Shown here one piece after another: positions 28,651 to 35,718 of a stretch of DNA of 64,000 nt. The notes beneath the pieces were generated by a model. That model made no database searches and had not been told where the DNA came from. It worked only from the letters and a program-made list of their open reading frames with translations. The position numbers and the translations under genes were made by a program. Each line of letters begins with the position of its first letter. The stretch's first letter is position 1. The stretch is from positions 1,550,001-1,614,000 of the forward strand of contig NZ_CP080443.1 of the NCBI RefSeq assembly GCF_019613955.1, read 5' to 3'. This DNA is from Chryseobacterium sp. LJ668. GTDB taxonomy: Bacteria > Bacteroidota > Bacteroidia > Flavobacteriales > Weeksellaceae.

Positions 28651-29157
28651 ATGGCTTATACAGTAATTTCCGTATTTCCTGCGACAGCAGATACAGAAGA
28701 GATCAAATCAGAATTAAAAAATCAGGGATTCAGCGAAGAAGATATCATTGTTTCAAAATCTAAATTTGAAAACGAGTCCATAGATGATGATTATCAAACT
28801 GACGAAAGAACAGCAGGCTTTTGGAATCATATTTTCGCAAATGAAAATGAAATGCTGGATGCGTACAGCAGAGAAAGTGTAGGCAAAATTAATGTCGTGG
28901 TCTATGCCCCAAATATTGATGCAGCTCAACGTGCAAAGGCTGCGTTAAATGATAAAGGCGCCATTGAAGTTCAACGAAGACAGGCAGAAGATCAACAAAA
29001 TACTCAAGCTGGCACTTCCGGCCTGTCTGAAGATGCTTATAACGGCATCATTGCCAAAGCAAAACACAATCTCTATTTCTTAGGCTCTGAAAGAACGTAC
29101 AGTTCCCCAACTAAAGGAATGAATGATGAAATGGATAGTTTGGGATCCAAAGATTAA
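28651..29157 (+). CDS. Small soluble protein with general-stress-protein-like N-terminus
   Basis: 168 residues, acidic, without signal peptide. The N-terminal ~110 residues form alternating strands and helices (YTVISVFPATADTEEIKSEL; GKINVVVYAPNIDAAQRAKA), a ferredoxin-like pattern resembling the heat-induced/general stress protein domain found in Bacillus YflT-type proteins. The C-terminal ~45 residues are polar and probably flexible. Function is unknown; a stress role is only suggested by the resemblance. A terminator follows. Confidence 0.7.
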   Translation: MAYTVISVFPATADTEEIKSELKNQGFSEEDIIVSKSKFENESIDDDYQTDERTAGFWNHIFANENEMLDAYSRESVGKINVVVYAPNIDAAQRAKAALNDKGAIEVQRRQAEDQQNTQAGTSGLSEDAYNGIIAKAKHNLYFLGSERTYSSPTKGMNDEMDSLGSKD

Positions 29158-29171
29158 TCTCAAAATAAATA

Positions 29172-29201
29172 AAAACTGGATAAGAAATTGTTCAGTTTTT
29201 T
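29172..29201 (+). terminator. Intrinsic terminator
   Basis: AAAACTG (29172-29178) pairs with CAGTTTT (29193-29199) and runs into a T-tract. It separates the stress-like gene from the small RNA-like unit that starts at about 29246. Confidence 0.7.
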
Positions 29202-29210
29202 TTGTTAAAA

Positions 29211-29240
29211 TTTGTATATTCAAAAAAATGTATATATTTG
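29211..29240 (+). promoter_or_regulatory. Strong consensus promoter of small leader unit
   Basis: TTTG at 29211-29214, an 18-nt spacer, then TATATTTG at 29233-29240: an almost ideal Bacteroidetes promoter. The predicted start is about 29246-29248, followed by an A-rich leader. Confidence 0.75.
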
Positions 29241-29281
29241 CATCACAAATTAACGTTTAACCAACTAAAAAAAACGAAGCA

Positions 29282-29359
29282 ATGTTCAAATACAATCAAC
29301 ATTCATCAGTAGGATTGCCTTTTGCAAAGGCGAGGCTTCGTGGTTTGGTACATTCTTAG
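29282..29359 (+). CDS. 25-codon small ORF in the leader unit
   Basis: ATG at 29282 to TAG at 29357-29359, encoding MFKYNQHSSVGLPFAKARLR and then GLVHS. The peptide is basic and Pro-containing, with no hydrophobic helix. Its start lies inside a stem whose opening would depend on translation or a ligand, and its stop lies 22 nt before a terminator hairpin: the layout of a leader peptide. No run of a single amino acid codon points to classic amino-acid attenuation. Its translation is not certain. Confidence 0.45.
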   Translation: MFKYNQHSSVGLPFAKARLRGLVHS

Positions 29360-29381
29360 AACAATAGTATAATGAAATATC

Positions 29382-29414
29382 AAAACCCGAAGTCGTAAGA
29401 TTTCGGGTTTTTTG
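29382..29414 (+). terminator. Intrinsic terminator of the leader unit
   Basis: AAAACCCGAA (29382-29391) pairs exactly with TTCGGGTTTT (29402-29411), followed by more T's. It would end the short transcript about 275 nt before rtcB unless antitermination occurs. Confidence 0.85.
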
Positions 29415-29459
29415 CGCAATATTTCAAACTCAAACGTTTCCCCGGAATCAAAATTTTTA

Positions 29460-29554
29460 TCAGGAGCTATTTCCCGCTGTCCACTGTATCTTTTTTTGCC
29501 AACGCTTTTTTTCAAGCCCACGCAAAAAAAGGATGCCGTTTCCATCGGGGCTAA
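29460..29554. repeat. Flavobacterial-type intergenic repeat with hairpin
   Basis: A stretch from AGGAGCTATTTCCCGCTGTCC to GGATGCCGTTTCCATCGGGG has inner arms TTTTTTTGC (29491-29499) and GCAAAAAAA (29522-29530). I recall very similar elements scattered between genes in Chryseobacterium and Flavobacterium, with constant ends and a variable centre. Only one copy is seen here, so repeat status is from memory. Confidence 0.5.
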
Positions 29555-29572
29555 AACAAACTCTTGCCATAA

Positions 29573-29603
29573 AACCTAAAGGGTTTTTAAAACCCGTCAG
29601 GTT
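29573..29603. repeat. Hairpin AACCT..GGGTTTT/AAAACCC..AGGTT
   Basis: Inverted repeat directly after the intergenic repeat and about 90 nt before rtcB. The T/A-rich turn is short. It may be part of the rtcB 5' untranslated region or a further dispersed element. Confidence 0.5.
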
Positions 29604-29689
29604 ACTAAACAAATCAACTATAAATTTAGTTGAAAACATTCGATGCTGGAAATCTATCATCCCACATCTATTATCTAAAATCTAAAAAG

Positions 29690-31081
29690 ATGGGAAATTT
29701 AAAACTAAAAGGAAAAGATATACTAAAGCTAGGCTATCCAAACAACCAGAGTGTCAACATCGCTTTGGAAGTGATGAAAAGAAATTTTGCAACCAAAAAT
29801 ATTCATTATGTAAAATCTCTTCTAAAGGAAATCCAACAAAATCCGGAGAACTTCGAAAAAGATTTAACATTCGGACAAATTGCAGAAGCCTTGCTTTCAT
29901 CCAAGAAAACAGAAAAAAGAACGCTCCATACAAACCGAGCTTCATTTCAAATTTTTGGAAACAACATTTCAGATGAAGCAAAAAACCAATTGTACACCGC
30001 ACTGAAACTGCCGATTGCAACACAAGGAGCTTTAATGCCCGATGCACACAGCGGTTACGGACTTCCAATCGGAGGAGTTCTCGCCGTAGAAAATGCCGTG
30101 ATTCCGTACGGAGTCGGGATGGATATTGGCTGCAGAATGTCGCTCAGTATTTTGGATACACCAATTTCATATCTGGACGGTGCAAGAGATAAATATGAAA
30201 AAGCGCTTGCCGAGCACACCAAATTCGGAATGTACGAAACGCACAAATCTCACGTTGACCACGAAATTTTCGATAGAGAAACGTTCGATTTAATTCCGAT
30301 TTTGAGAAGATTAAAAGGAAAAGCCATCAAACAAATGGGAAGTTCCGGCGGTGGAAATCACTTTGTGGAATTTGGGGAAGTGGAAATTACGGAAGAAGAC
30401 CAACAAATCAATCTTCCGAAAGGAAAGTACCTTGGAATACTTTCACATAGCGGTTCGCGTGGTTTGGGAGCAGAAATCGCTCAGTATTATTCGAGAGTGG
30501 CAACCGAACAATGTCCGTTACCAAAAGAAGCACAAAACTTTGCCTGGCTGGATTTGAACACGCATCTTGGACTAGAATATTGGACGGCAATGAATCTCGC
30601 AGGAGATTACGCTTCAGCTTGTCACGATGACATTCACAGAAGATTGGTGAAAGCAGTTGGGGGAAGAGTGAAAGCCAGAATCGAAAACCATCACAACTTC
30701 GCATGGAGAGAAATTCACAATGGAAAAGAAGTGATTGTTCACAGAAAAGGTGCCACTCCAGCCAATGAAAACGAATTGGGAATGATTCCCGGTTCTATGA
30801 CGGCAAAAGGTTTCATTGTTCGTGGAAAAGGAAATCCTGATTCGCTGAATTCAGCTTCACACGGAGCGGGAAGAGCATATTCGAGAGGAGAATGCAGAAG
30901 TCTTTTCACTCAAAATGACATCAAAAAAGAATTACAACTAAAGAATGTTACTTTGATGGGCGGAAATACGGAAGAAGCACCGATGGCGTACAAAGACATC
31001 AACGAAGTCATGAATGCACAAAGCAAATTGGTTGATATTCTCGGAACTTTCCAGCCAAGAATTGTGAGAATGGATAAGTAA
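29690..31081 (+). CDS. rtcB: RtcB-type RNA ligase / repair enzyme
   Basis: 463 residues from the ATG at 29690 (MGNLKLKGKDILKLGYPNNQ); the longer frame starts at an unsupported TTG. Motifs of the active site appear in order: MPDAHSGYGLPIGG, GVGMDIGCRM (metal-binding Cys), SSGGGNHFVEFG, SHSGSRGLG, ENHHNFAW, HRKGATPA, and SHGAGRAYSRGEC (guanylylated His). RtcB joins 2',3'-cyclic phosphate or 3'-phosphate ends to 5'-OH ends using GTP and Mn2+. With prfH two genes downstream, this is probably the RtcB2 type that reseals 16S rRNA cut by toxins such as colicin E3-like nucleases. No archease or RtcA gene is adjacent. Confidence 0.93.
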   Translation: MGNLKLKGKDILKLGYPNNQSVNIALEVMKRNFATKNIHYVKSLLKEIQQNPENFEKDLTFGQIAEALLSSKKTEKRTLHTNRASFQIFGNNISDEAKNQLYTALKLPIATQGALMPDAHSGYGLPIGGVLAVENAVIPYGVGMDIGCRMSLSILDTPISYLDGARDKYEKALAEHTKFGMYETHKSHVDHEIFDRETFDLIPILRRLKGKAIKQMGSSGGGNHFVEFGEVEITEEDQQINLPKGKYLGILSHSGSRGLGAEIAQYYSRVATEQCPLPKEAQNFAWLDLNTHLGLEYWTAMNLAGDYASACHDDIHRRLVKAVGGRVKARIENHHNFAWREIHNGKEVIVHRKGATPANENELGMIPGSMTAKGFIVRGKGNPDSLNSASHGAGRAYSRGECRSLFTQNDIKKELQLKNVTLMGGNTEEAPMAYKDINEVMNAQSKLVDILGTFQPRIVRMDK

Positions 31082-31082
31082 A

Positions 31083-31143
31083 ATGGTTGTTAGTCTGTAG
31101 TTGATGGTTGTTAGAATTTTTAACGCCATCAACTGACAACCAT
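31083..31143. repeat. Two-part inverted repeat between rtcB and the next gene
   Basis: ATGGTTGT (31083-31090) pairs with ACAACCAT (31136-31143), and AGTTGATGG (31099-31107) with CCATCAACT (31126-31134), forming a hairpin of about 60 nt. It fills most of the 86-bp gap. It lacks a T-tract, so it is not a clear terminator; it could be an mRNA stabiliser or processing site, or a dispersed element. Confidence 0.6.
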
Positions 31144-31167
31144 CAATAAAAAACAAAAATTAGTAAA

Positions 31168-31713
31168 ATGGGAGCACCACATAACATAAAAAGATACGGT
31201 GAGGTCTGGCCGGAATTTAGAATTCAACACGGACTAAAAATATTAGAAAAATTAAAAAATAAAGTCATTTTATCAGGAGGTTGGGCGTGGCATTTTATGT
31301 CTGAAGTAGGGCATACGGAATACAAACATGCACATGATCATAAGGATATTGATGTTTTTGTAAATAAAGAAAATGTGGCTGAAGTGGTTATGATTCTTCA
31401 TCAGGAAGGTTTTCAGAAAGTCTGGACAAGATATGATCATCTTCCAAGCGAAGAAAATTTTCGCAGATATGAGAAAACAATCGAAATGGAAAACGGAAAA
31501 TTTCACAGAATTACAATTGATTTCTTTGAAAGAAATGATTTGGAAACTGTCGAAGCAAACGGATTCACTGTTGTGAAACCTGATGTTTTGCTTTCATTTT
31601 ACAGAAACATTCATTCCAGCGATAAATGTTGGGCGGTAATGGCTGCAAAAGATTTATTGGAAAAAGGAATTGATCCTGTCGGTCATCCAAGATTAAGTGA
31701 AATACCAAAATAA
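31168..31713 (+). CDS. Nucleotidyltransferase-like protein in the rtcB-prfH operon
   Basis: 181 residues, no signal peptide. The pattern matches a minimal nucleotidyltransferase fold: a VILSGGWAWHF glycine loop at 33-43, then HDHKDIDVFV with carboxylates D60 and D62, and a third in ITIDFFE at D118. Such folds transfer NMP to RNA ends, proteins or antibiotics. The sequence GGW-A-W and the conserved His residues before DID are unusual. It lies between rtcB (86 bp with a hairpin) and prfH (2-bp gap), so a role in RNA end repair, or as a modifier toxin or antitoxin, is possible. The fold assignment is from motifs only. Confidence 0.65.
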   Translation: MGAPHNIKRYGEVWPEFRIQHGLKILEKLKNKVILSGGWAWHFMSEVGHTEYKHAHDHKDIDVFVNKENVAEVVMILHQEGFQKVWTRYDHLPSEENFRRYEKTIEMENGKFHRITIDFFERNDLETVEANGFTVVKPDVLLSFYRNIHSSDKCWAVMAAKDLLEKGIDPVGHPRLSEIPK

Positions 31714-31715
31714 CA

Positions 31716-32414
31716 ATGGACAAAATAATACAAATCACTTCGGGAAGAGGACCTTTGGAATGTCAATGGGTAGTTGCCAAAGTTCTGAAGGTCTTTCTTG
31801 AGGAAGCAAAACAAAATAAAATCGATTACGAAATCATCCACCGTGAGAATGGCGATGAAAATCTGACATTGAAATCTGCGACCTTACTTTTAAAAGGAAA
31901 AAATTTAAATGAATTTCTTAAAAGTTGGCTTGGAAGCATTCTTTGGATTGGGAAAAGCACTTTCAGAAAATTCCATAAAAGGAGCAACTGGTTTATCGGG
32001 GTTTTCGAACTGGAAGGTTTGGAGAAAATTGAATTTAATGAAAAAGAAATTCAGTTTCAGACAACGAGAAGTCAGGGGAATGGCGGACAAAACGTGAATA
32101 AAGTAGAAACTGCGGTTCGTGCAACCTATCCGAAAACCGGGCAAAGTGTTTTGGTTCAGGATTCCCGTTCGCAACTGGAGAATAAGAAACTTTCGATCAT
32201 CAGATTAAAAGAAAAAGTAATGGAATTTCATATTCAGCAATTGGAAAAACAAATGCAGGATACCTGGAACAATCATTTGAATGTTCAGAGAGGAAACCCG
32301 ATCCGAACATTTGCGGGAAACGATTTTAAAAAGAATCATCAGGAGAAATCTTTTAAAAAAGAAAGACATCAACTGAAAAACGAATTGAAAAACTACAGAA
32401 ATGACCTTAATTAA
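31716..32414 (+). CDS. prfH: Peptide chain release factor homologue PrfH
   Basis: 232 residues. The catalytic loop [20 protein letters not shown] has GGQ at 123-125, followed by a basic C-terminal tail rich in Lys and Arg. It lacks the codon-recognition superdomain of RF1/RF2. The N-terminal SGRGPLECQWVVAKVL is typical of PrfH. Published work on PrfH-RtcB operons indicates that PrfH releases the peptide from ribosomes cut in the 16S decoding centre so that RtcB can reseal the RNA. It starts 2 bp after the nucleotidyltransferase-like gene and overlaps the TPR gene by 14 nt, so the genes are translationally coupled. Confidence 0.92.
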   Translation: MDKIIQITSGRGPLECQWVVAKVLKVFLEEAKQNKIDYEIIHRENGDENLTLKSATLLLKGKNLNEFLKSWLGSILWIGKSTFRKFHKRSNWFIGVFELEGLEKIEFNEKEIQFQTTRSQGNGGQNVNKVETAVRATYPKTGQSVLVQDSRSQLENKKLSIIRLKEKVMEFHIQQLEKQMQDTWNNHLNVQRGNPIRTFAGNDFKKNHQEKSFKKERHQLKNELKNYRNDLN

Positions 32415-32910
32415 AAGCAAATATTATTTTGAAGCGCTGGATAATTATCCTTACAGCTTGCCGGATTGTCTGGAAGCGTTGAATTATGCGCTTTCTTACG
32501 ACCCTGAAGATGCAGATTCTCTTTGTCTGATGGGAAGAATCTACAGCGAAATGCTCAACGATTATGAAAAAGCAAAACTCTATTTTGAGGAAGCGATGCA
32601 ATGTGATGTGACCAATCTGAATACGCCAAAATACTACATCAAATGTCTTTTGGATAACGAAGATTTTCAGGAAGCTGAAAAACTGATCAATTATTCTTTG
32701 AAAATAAAAGGAATTGATAAAGCAACTTTATGGTTTTATAGATCAATGCTTTCAGAAAAAAGAGGAAGTTTAACAAATGCTTTAAAGTTCTTAACTGAAT
32801 CTGCAAAGTATTGCTTCTCATCACAAAGTCTTGATGTAGTAAAAGATCGTAAAAAATTCATCAAGTCAAAAATGCCTAAAAAATCTAAAAACAGGGAGGA
32901 GACGAAATAA
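32401..32910 (+). CDS. TPR protein coupled to prfH
   Basis: 169 residues built of TPR-like helical pairs: PYSLPDCLEALNYALSYDPE, ADSLCLMGRIYSEMLNDYEK, YIKCLLDNEDFQEAEKLINY, ATLWFYRSMLSEKRGSLTNA. A basic tail (KKSKNREETK) ends it. It overlaps prfH by 14 nt and its stop codon is the loop of a terminator hairpin, so it is the last gene of the rtcB-prfH transcript. It may mediate a protein contact in the repair pathway; no direct evidence. Confidence 0.78.
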   Translation: MTLIKSKYYFEALDNYPYSLPDCLEALNYALSYDPEDADSLCLMGRIYSEMLNDYEKAKLYFEEAMQCDVTNLNTPKYYIKCLLDNEDFQEAEKLINYSLKIKGIDKATLWFYRSMLSEKRGSLTNALKFLTESAKYCFSSQSLDVVKDRKKFIKSKMPKKSKNREETK

Positions 32911-32924
32911 GTCTCCTTTTTTTG
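32897..32924 (+). terminator. Terminator embedded in the TPR gene end
   Basis: AGGAGAC (32897-32903) pairs with GTCTCCT (32911-32917), followed by T's. The loop contains the TPR stop codon TAA (32908-32910). It closes the rtcB-prfH operon, so the epimerase gene downstream is probably expressed from its own promoter (TAAATTTA at 32925-32932). Confidence 0.8.
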
Positions 32925-32935
32925 TAAATTTAATA

Positions 32936-33928
32936 ATGGAATTACGCTTTGAACTTAAAAAACTTCATTTAAAAGAAACATTCTCCATCGCTTACGGAAA
33001 CTACAATCATCGTGATGCATTACTCATTGAATTATCTCACCAAAATTGCAAAGGTTACGGCGAATGCGTTGCGATTGATTATTATCAAATTGATCTTCAA
33101 AGTTTTGTTTTAAAATTAAAAGAAATTCAATCTAAAATTGCGTTACAGAAAATCATTCATCCGAAGGAGTTTTTCAAGTTTTTGTTCAATTTAAAGCTTC
33201 ATCCATTTTTACTTTCTGCATTAGATTGCGCTTATTGGGATCTTTTCGGAAAGCTGGAAAACAAAAGTTTTATTGAATTAAATCAACTTCCTTCCGAAAA
33301 TTTAGTCGAAAGTTCAATTACCATTTCTGTCGCAGATATTGATAAACAGATTCAAAAAATTGAGAAAAACAGTTGGAATAAATTCAAAGTAAAATGCAAA
33401 GGTTTAAATAAAACTCATGTTGGAAAACTGTTACAATTAAATCGAAATATCGCATTAGATTCCAACGCAAGCTTTACCGATGAAGATTGTATCTGGCTTC
33501 AGGAAAGCGTTGAAGTTCAGAAGTTCTCGTATTTAGAACAGCCAAGACCGATTGATCAATATAAAATTCTTAAAAAAAAGGGCTTTGCCAATTGGATGGC
33601 GGATGAAGATTGTCAAAATTTAGCTTCTTTGGACAAATTAATTCCTTATTACAAAAGCATCAATATCAAGTTAATGAAATGTGGCGGATTAACACCTGCT
33701 TTGGCCATGATAAAAAAAGCTAAAGAGCTCAATTACGAAATCATGATTGGTTGTATGACAGAATCAACTGTTGGAATTTCCGCAGGATGTGTTTTTGCAG
33801 GACTTGTTGATTACATAGATTTAGACGGAGCCAATCTTATTTCCAACGATTATGCAACGGGAAATTATGTAGAAAACGGTAAAATAATCTTATCCCCAAA
33901 ATCAGGTTTAGGAATAGAATTAAAATAA
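32936..33928 (+). CDS. Dipeptide epimerase (enolase superfamily)
   Basis: 330 residues. The enolase-superfamily barrel has an acid-base Lys in KFKVKCKG (about 150-157), metal ligands in LDSNASFTDED (Asp near 178), LEQPRP (Glu near 203) and MADEDC (Asp near 226), and the opposite Lys in INIKLMKCGG near 243. The C-terminal MIGCMTESTVGISAG is typical of L-Ala-D/L-Glu epimerases of murein recycling. A terminator separates it from the prfH operon. Exact dipeptide specificity cannot be read from sequence. Confidence 0.82.
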   Translation: MELRFELKKLHLKETFSIAYGNYNHRDALLIELSHQNCKGYGECVAIDYYQIDLQSFVLKLKEIQSKIALQKIIHPKEFFKFLFNLKLHPFLLSALDCAYWDLFGKLENKSFIELNQLPSENLVESSITISVADIDKQIQKIEKNSWNKFKVKCKGLNKTHVGKLLQLNRNIALDSNASFTDEDCIWLQESVEVQKFSYLEQPRPIDQYKILKKKGFANWMADEDCQNLASLDKLIPYYKSINIKLMKCGGLTPALAMIKKAKELNYEIMIGCMTESTVGISAGCVFAGLVDYIDLDGANLISNDYATGNYVENGKIILSPKSGLGIELK

Positions 33929-33948
33929 AAATAGACTTTAAAAGATAT

Positions 33949-34236
33949 CTATTTTTTGTTTATAGAAATCAGATAATCATACACCATTTGGTGCTGATCA
34001 TCATTTAGTTTTGCTCTAGGAGCCATTCTGCTTAGGGTGTTAATCCAGCCTTGGTCGTCATGCTTTTCCGGATTTGGCAATCCGTGGCATTTATTACATG
34101 AGTTTTCAAAAATGGTTTTCCCTTGGGCTAATTGTTCAGATGACTTATATTTGGGCCCTGTCACCGCTATACTTTTTGGTCCGCAGGAAACCATCAAAGC
34201 GGAAAATGCGATTGTTGCTAAAATTACCTTTTTCAT
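33949..34236 (-). CDS. Small lipoprotein cytochrome c (copy 2)
   Basis: 95 residues with lipobox (MKKVILATIAFSALMVSC) and one haem motif CNKCH near residue 53, flanked by QLAQGKTIFENS and a distal Met candidate in SRMAPRAKL near 71. It is a single-domain c-type cytochrome anchored by lipid. It is a tandem paralogue of the gene at 34259-34552: both share AQGKTIFENSCN and the MAPRAKL/MAPKAKL blocks. The gap is 22 bp, so they are cotranscribed. The partner oxidase or reductase is not in the window. Confidence 0.85.
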   Translation of the reverse strand: MKKVILATIAFSALMVSCGPKSIAVTGPKYKSSEQLAQGKTIFENSCNKCHGLPNPEKHDDQGWINTLSRMAPRAKLNDDQHQMVYDYLISINKK

Positions 34237-34258
34237 ACAATTTATTTTGGTGTTAAAA

Positions 34259-34552
34259 TTATTTTTTCACAGAAACTACATAATCATATACCCATTGATG
34301 CTGCTCGTCCGTCAGTTTTGCTTTTGGCGCCATTGCATTCATAATTCCTACCCATTGTACTGATGTAAACTGAGTTGGTTCGTACAATTTGTGGCATCTG
34401 TTGCAGGAGTTTTCAAATATTGTTTTTCCTTGTGCAATCTGCTCTGCGGTACTGGCTGCAGATTTTGGAGCCTCAGCAACCGGGGTAGATTTTGGTGTAC
34501 AAGATGTAAATAAAACAGATGCAAAAACTGCGGCAACAAATATATTTTTCAT
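34259..34552 (-). CDS. Small lipoprotein cytochrome c (copy 1)
   Basis: 97 residues with lipobox (MKNIFVAAVFASVLFTSC), a short Ala/Ser/Pro linker, and haem motif CNRCH in IFENSCNRCHKL. The distal Met candidate is in NAMAPKAKL. It is the first gene of a tandem pair, with a -7 box (TACTTTTG, minus strand, 34574-34581) about 22 nt upstream. Its paralogue differs mainly in the linker. It likely shuttles electrons in the periplasm. Confidence 0.85.
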   Translation of the reverse strand: MKNIFVAAVFASVLFTSCTPKSTPVAEAPKSAASTAEQIAQGKTIFENSCNRCHKLYEPTQFTSVQWVGIMNAMAPKAKLTDEQHQWVYDYVVSVKK

Positions 34553-34573
34553 GAAGTTTATTTTTGATTATAA

Positions 34574-34581
34574 CAAAAGTA
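34574..34581 (-). promoter_or_regulatory. Cytochrome pair promoter -7 element (TACTTTTG)
   Basis: Consensus TAnnTTTG read on the minus strand, 22 nt upstream of the first cytochrome gene. Confidence 0.6.
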
Positions 34582-34673
34582 AGCAATTCCTGAAAGGCTT
34601 TTATATCGTAAAGTTTAATTTGGACCCAATAAAATTAATACTGCATTTTTGAGGAATTTGATGGTTATTTTTA

Positions 34674-34681
34674 TATTTTTG
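34674..34681 (+). promoter_or_regulatory. meaB promoter -7 element (TATTTTTG)
   Basis: Consensus box 51 nt upstream of the ATG chosen for meaB at 34733. Confidence 0.6.
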
Positions 34682-34732
34682 AATCAATGAACCAAAGGCT
34701 GTATGTGACCTTTGATAAACAGAAGCAATCTG

Positions 34733-35716
34733 ATGAGATTTTCTACAGAAGATTTAATAGAAGGAATACAGTCGGGCAATAAACGCCTGATTGCGAAAGC
34801 TATTACCTTAGTCGAAAGCAAAAAGCCTGAACATCGGGAACAGGCAGAAGATCTGCTCAAAAAAATTATGCCTCTTACCGGAAATTCAATCCGGGTGGGG
34901 ATTACAGGCGTTCCGGGAGCTGGGAAATCAACTTTTATAGAAAATTTCGGAAGGTTGGCTATTGTAAATGGAAAAAAAGTGGCGGTTCTTGCTATTGATC
35001 CCAGTTCGGCAATTAACAAAGGAAGTATCTTGGGTGATAAGACCCGAATGGAAGAATTGGCAAAAGAAGAAAATGCCTTCATTCGTCCTTCGCCAAGTTC
35101 TGGCTTTTTAGGTGGAGTAGCCAACACTACTTTTGAAACGATGCTGATCTGTGAAGCTGCCGGTTATGATTATATTTTAATTGAAACCGTGGGAGTAGGA
35201 CAATCGGAAGTTTTGGTTTCCGATATTACTGATGTTTTTTTATTTCTGAAAATTGTCGGCGGTGGCGATGAGCTTCAAGGCATTAAACGTGGCATCATGG
35301 AAATGGTAGATGTCATTTTCATCAACAAGGTGGAAGAAAGCAATCTGCAAAAATCAAAAAATACAAGACTTGAGCTGAAGCGTGCTCTAGATTTTCTTCC
35401 CTCTAAAGAAAAAGACTGGAAGGTTCCTGTATTATTAGGTTCAGCACTTAATAATGAAGGTCTGGAAGAGGTTTTCCGTAAAATCAATGACTTTATAGAT
35501 TTAAAAAAGAAAAAGGAACGTTTTGAGCTTGTACGAACTCAGCAATCTGAAAAACGCTTTGAATACTGGGTTCAGGAATATATTTTAAATATGATGAAGC
35601 GGAATGAATCTTTAGAGGAAGCTTATATTCAGCACAAAAAAAATGCTTCAGCATTGGTTTCAAACCCAAGTACTGAAGCAAAATTATTTGTTGAAAAATT
35701 TCTTAATAATAAATAA
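34733..35716 (+). CDS. meaB: Methylmalonyl-CoA mutase-associated GTPase MeaB
   Basis: 327 residues from the ATG at 34733 (MRFSTEDLIEGIQSGNKRLI); a TTG seven codons upstream is less likely. The P-loop GVPGAGKST is at 59-67, followed by the ArgK/MeaB block AIDPSSAINKGSILGDKTRM and PSPSSGFLGGVA. Switch region ETVGVGQSE and base motif INKVEES are present. MeaB loads adenosylcobalamin into methylmalonyl-CoA mutase and protects it; the mutase is at 26460-28583. The two are unlinked transcriptionally but nearby. Confidence 0.93.
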   Translation: MRFSTEDLIEGIQSGNKRLIAKAITLVESKKPEHREQAEDLLKKIMPLTGNSIRVGITGVPGAGKSTFIENFGRLAIVNGKKVAVLAIDPSSAINKGSILGDKTRMEELAKEENAFIRPSPSSGFLGGVANTTFETMLICEAAGYDYILIETVGVGQSEVLVSDITDVFLFLKIVGGGDELQGIKRGIMEMVDVIFINKVEESNLQKSKNTRLELKRALDFLPSKEKDWKVPVLLGSALNNEGLEEVFRKINDFIDLKKKKERFELVRTQQSEKRFEYWVQEYILNMMKRNESLEEAYIQHKKNASALVSNPSTEAKLFVEKFLNNK

Positions 35717-35718
35717 CA

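Larger units (their letters stand above)
29246..29414 (+). ncRNA. Candidate structured leader RNA / small RNA upstream of rtcB
   Basis: A compact unit runs from a consensus promoter to an intrinsic terminator, about 170 nt. An outer stem pairs ACGAAGC (29274-29280) with GCTTCGT (29335-29341). Nested in it is a hairpin GCCTTT-TGC-AAAGGC (29317-29331). The start codon of a 25-codon ORF sits 2 nt inside the outer stem. No known RNA family was recognised. It could be a regulatory leader for the rtcB operon (attenuator with leader peptide), an independent small RNA, or a small peptide mRNA. The prediction is from visible complementarity only. Confidence 0.5.

Noticed and set aside
34684..35127. 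147-codon minus-strand open frame
   Set aside because: Lies antisense inside meaB, which has full P-loop GTPase motifs. The antisense translation is low-complexity and matches nothing recognisable.
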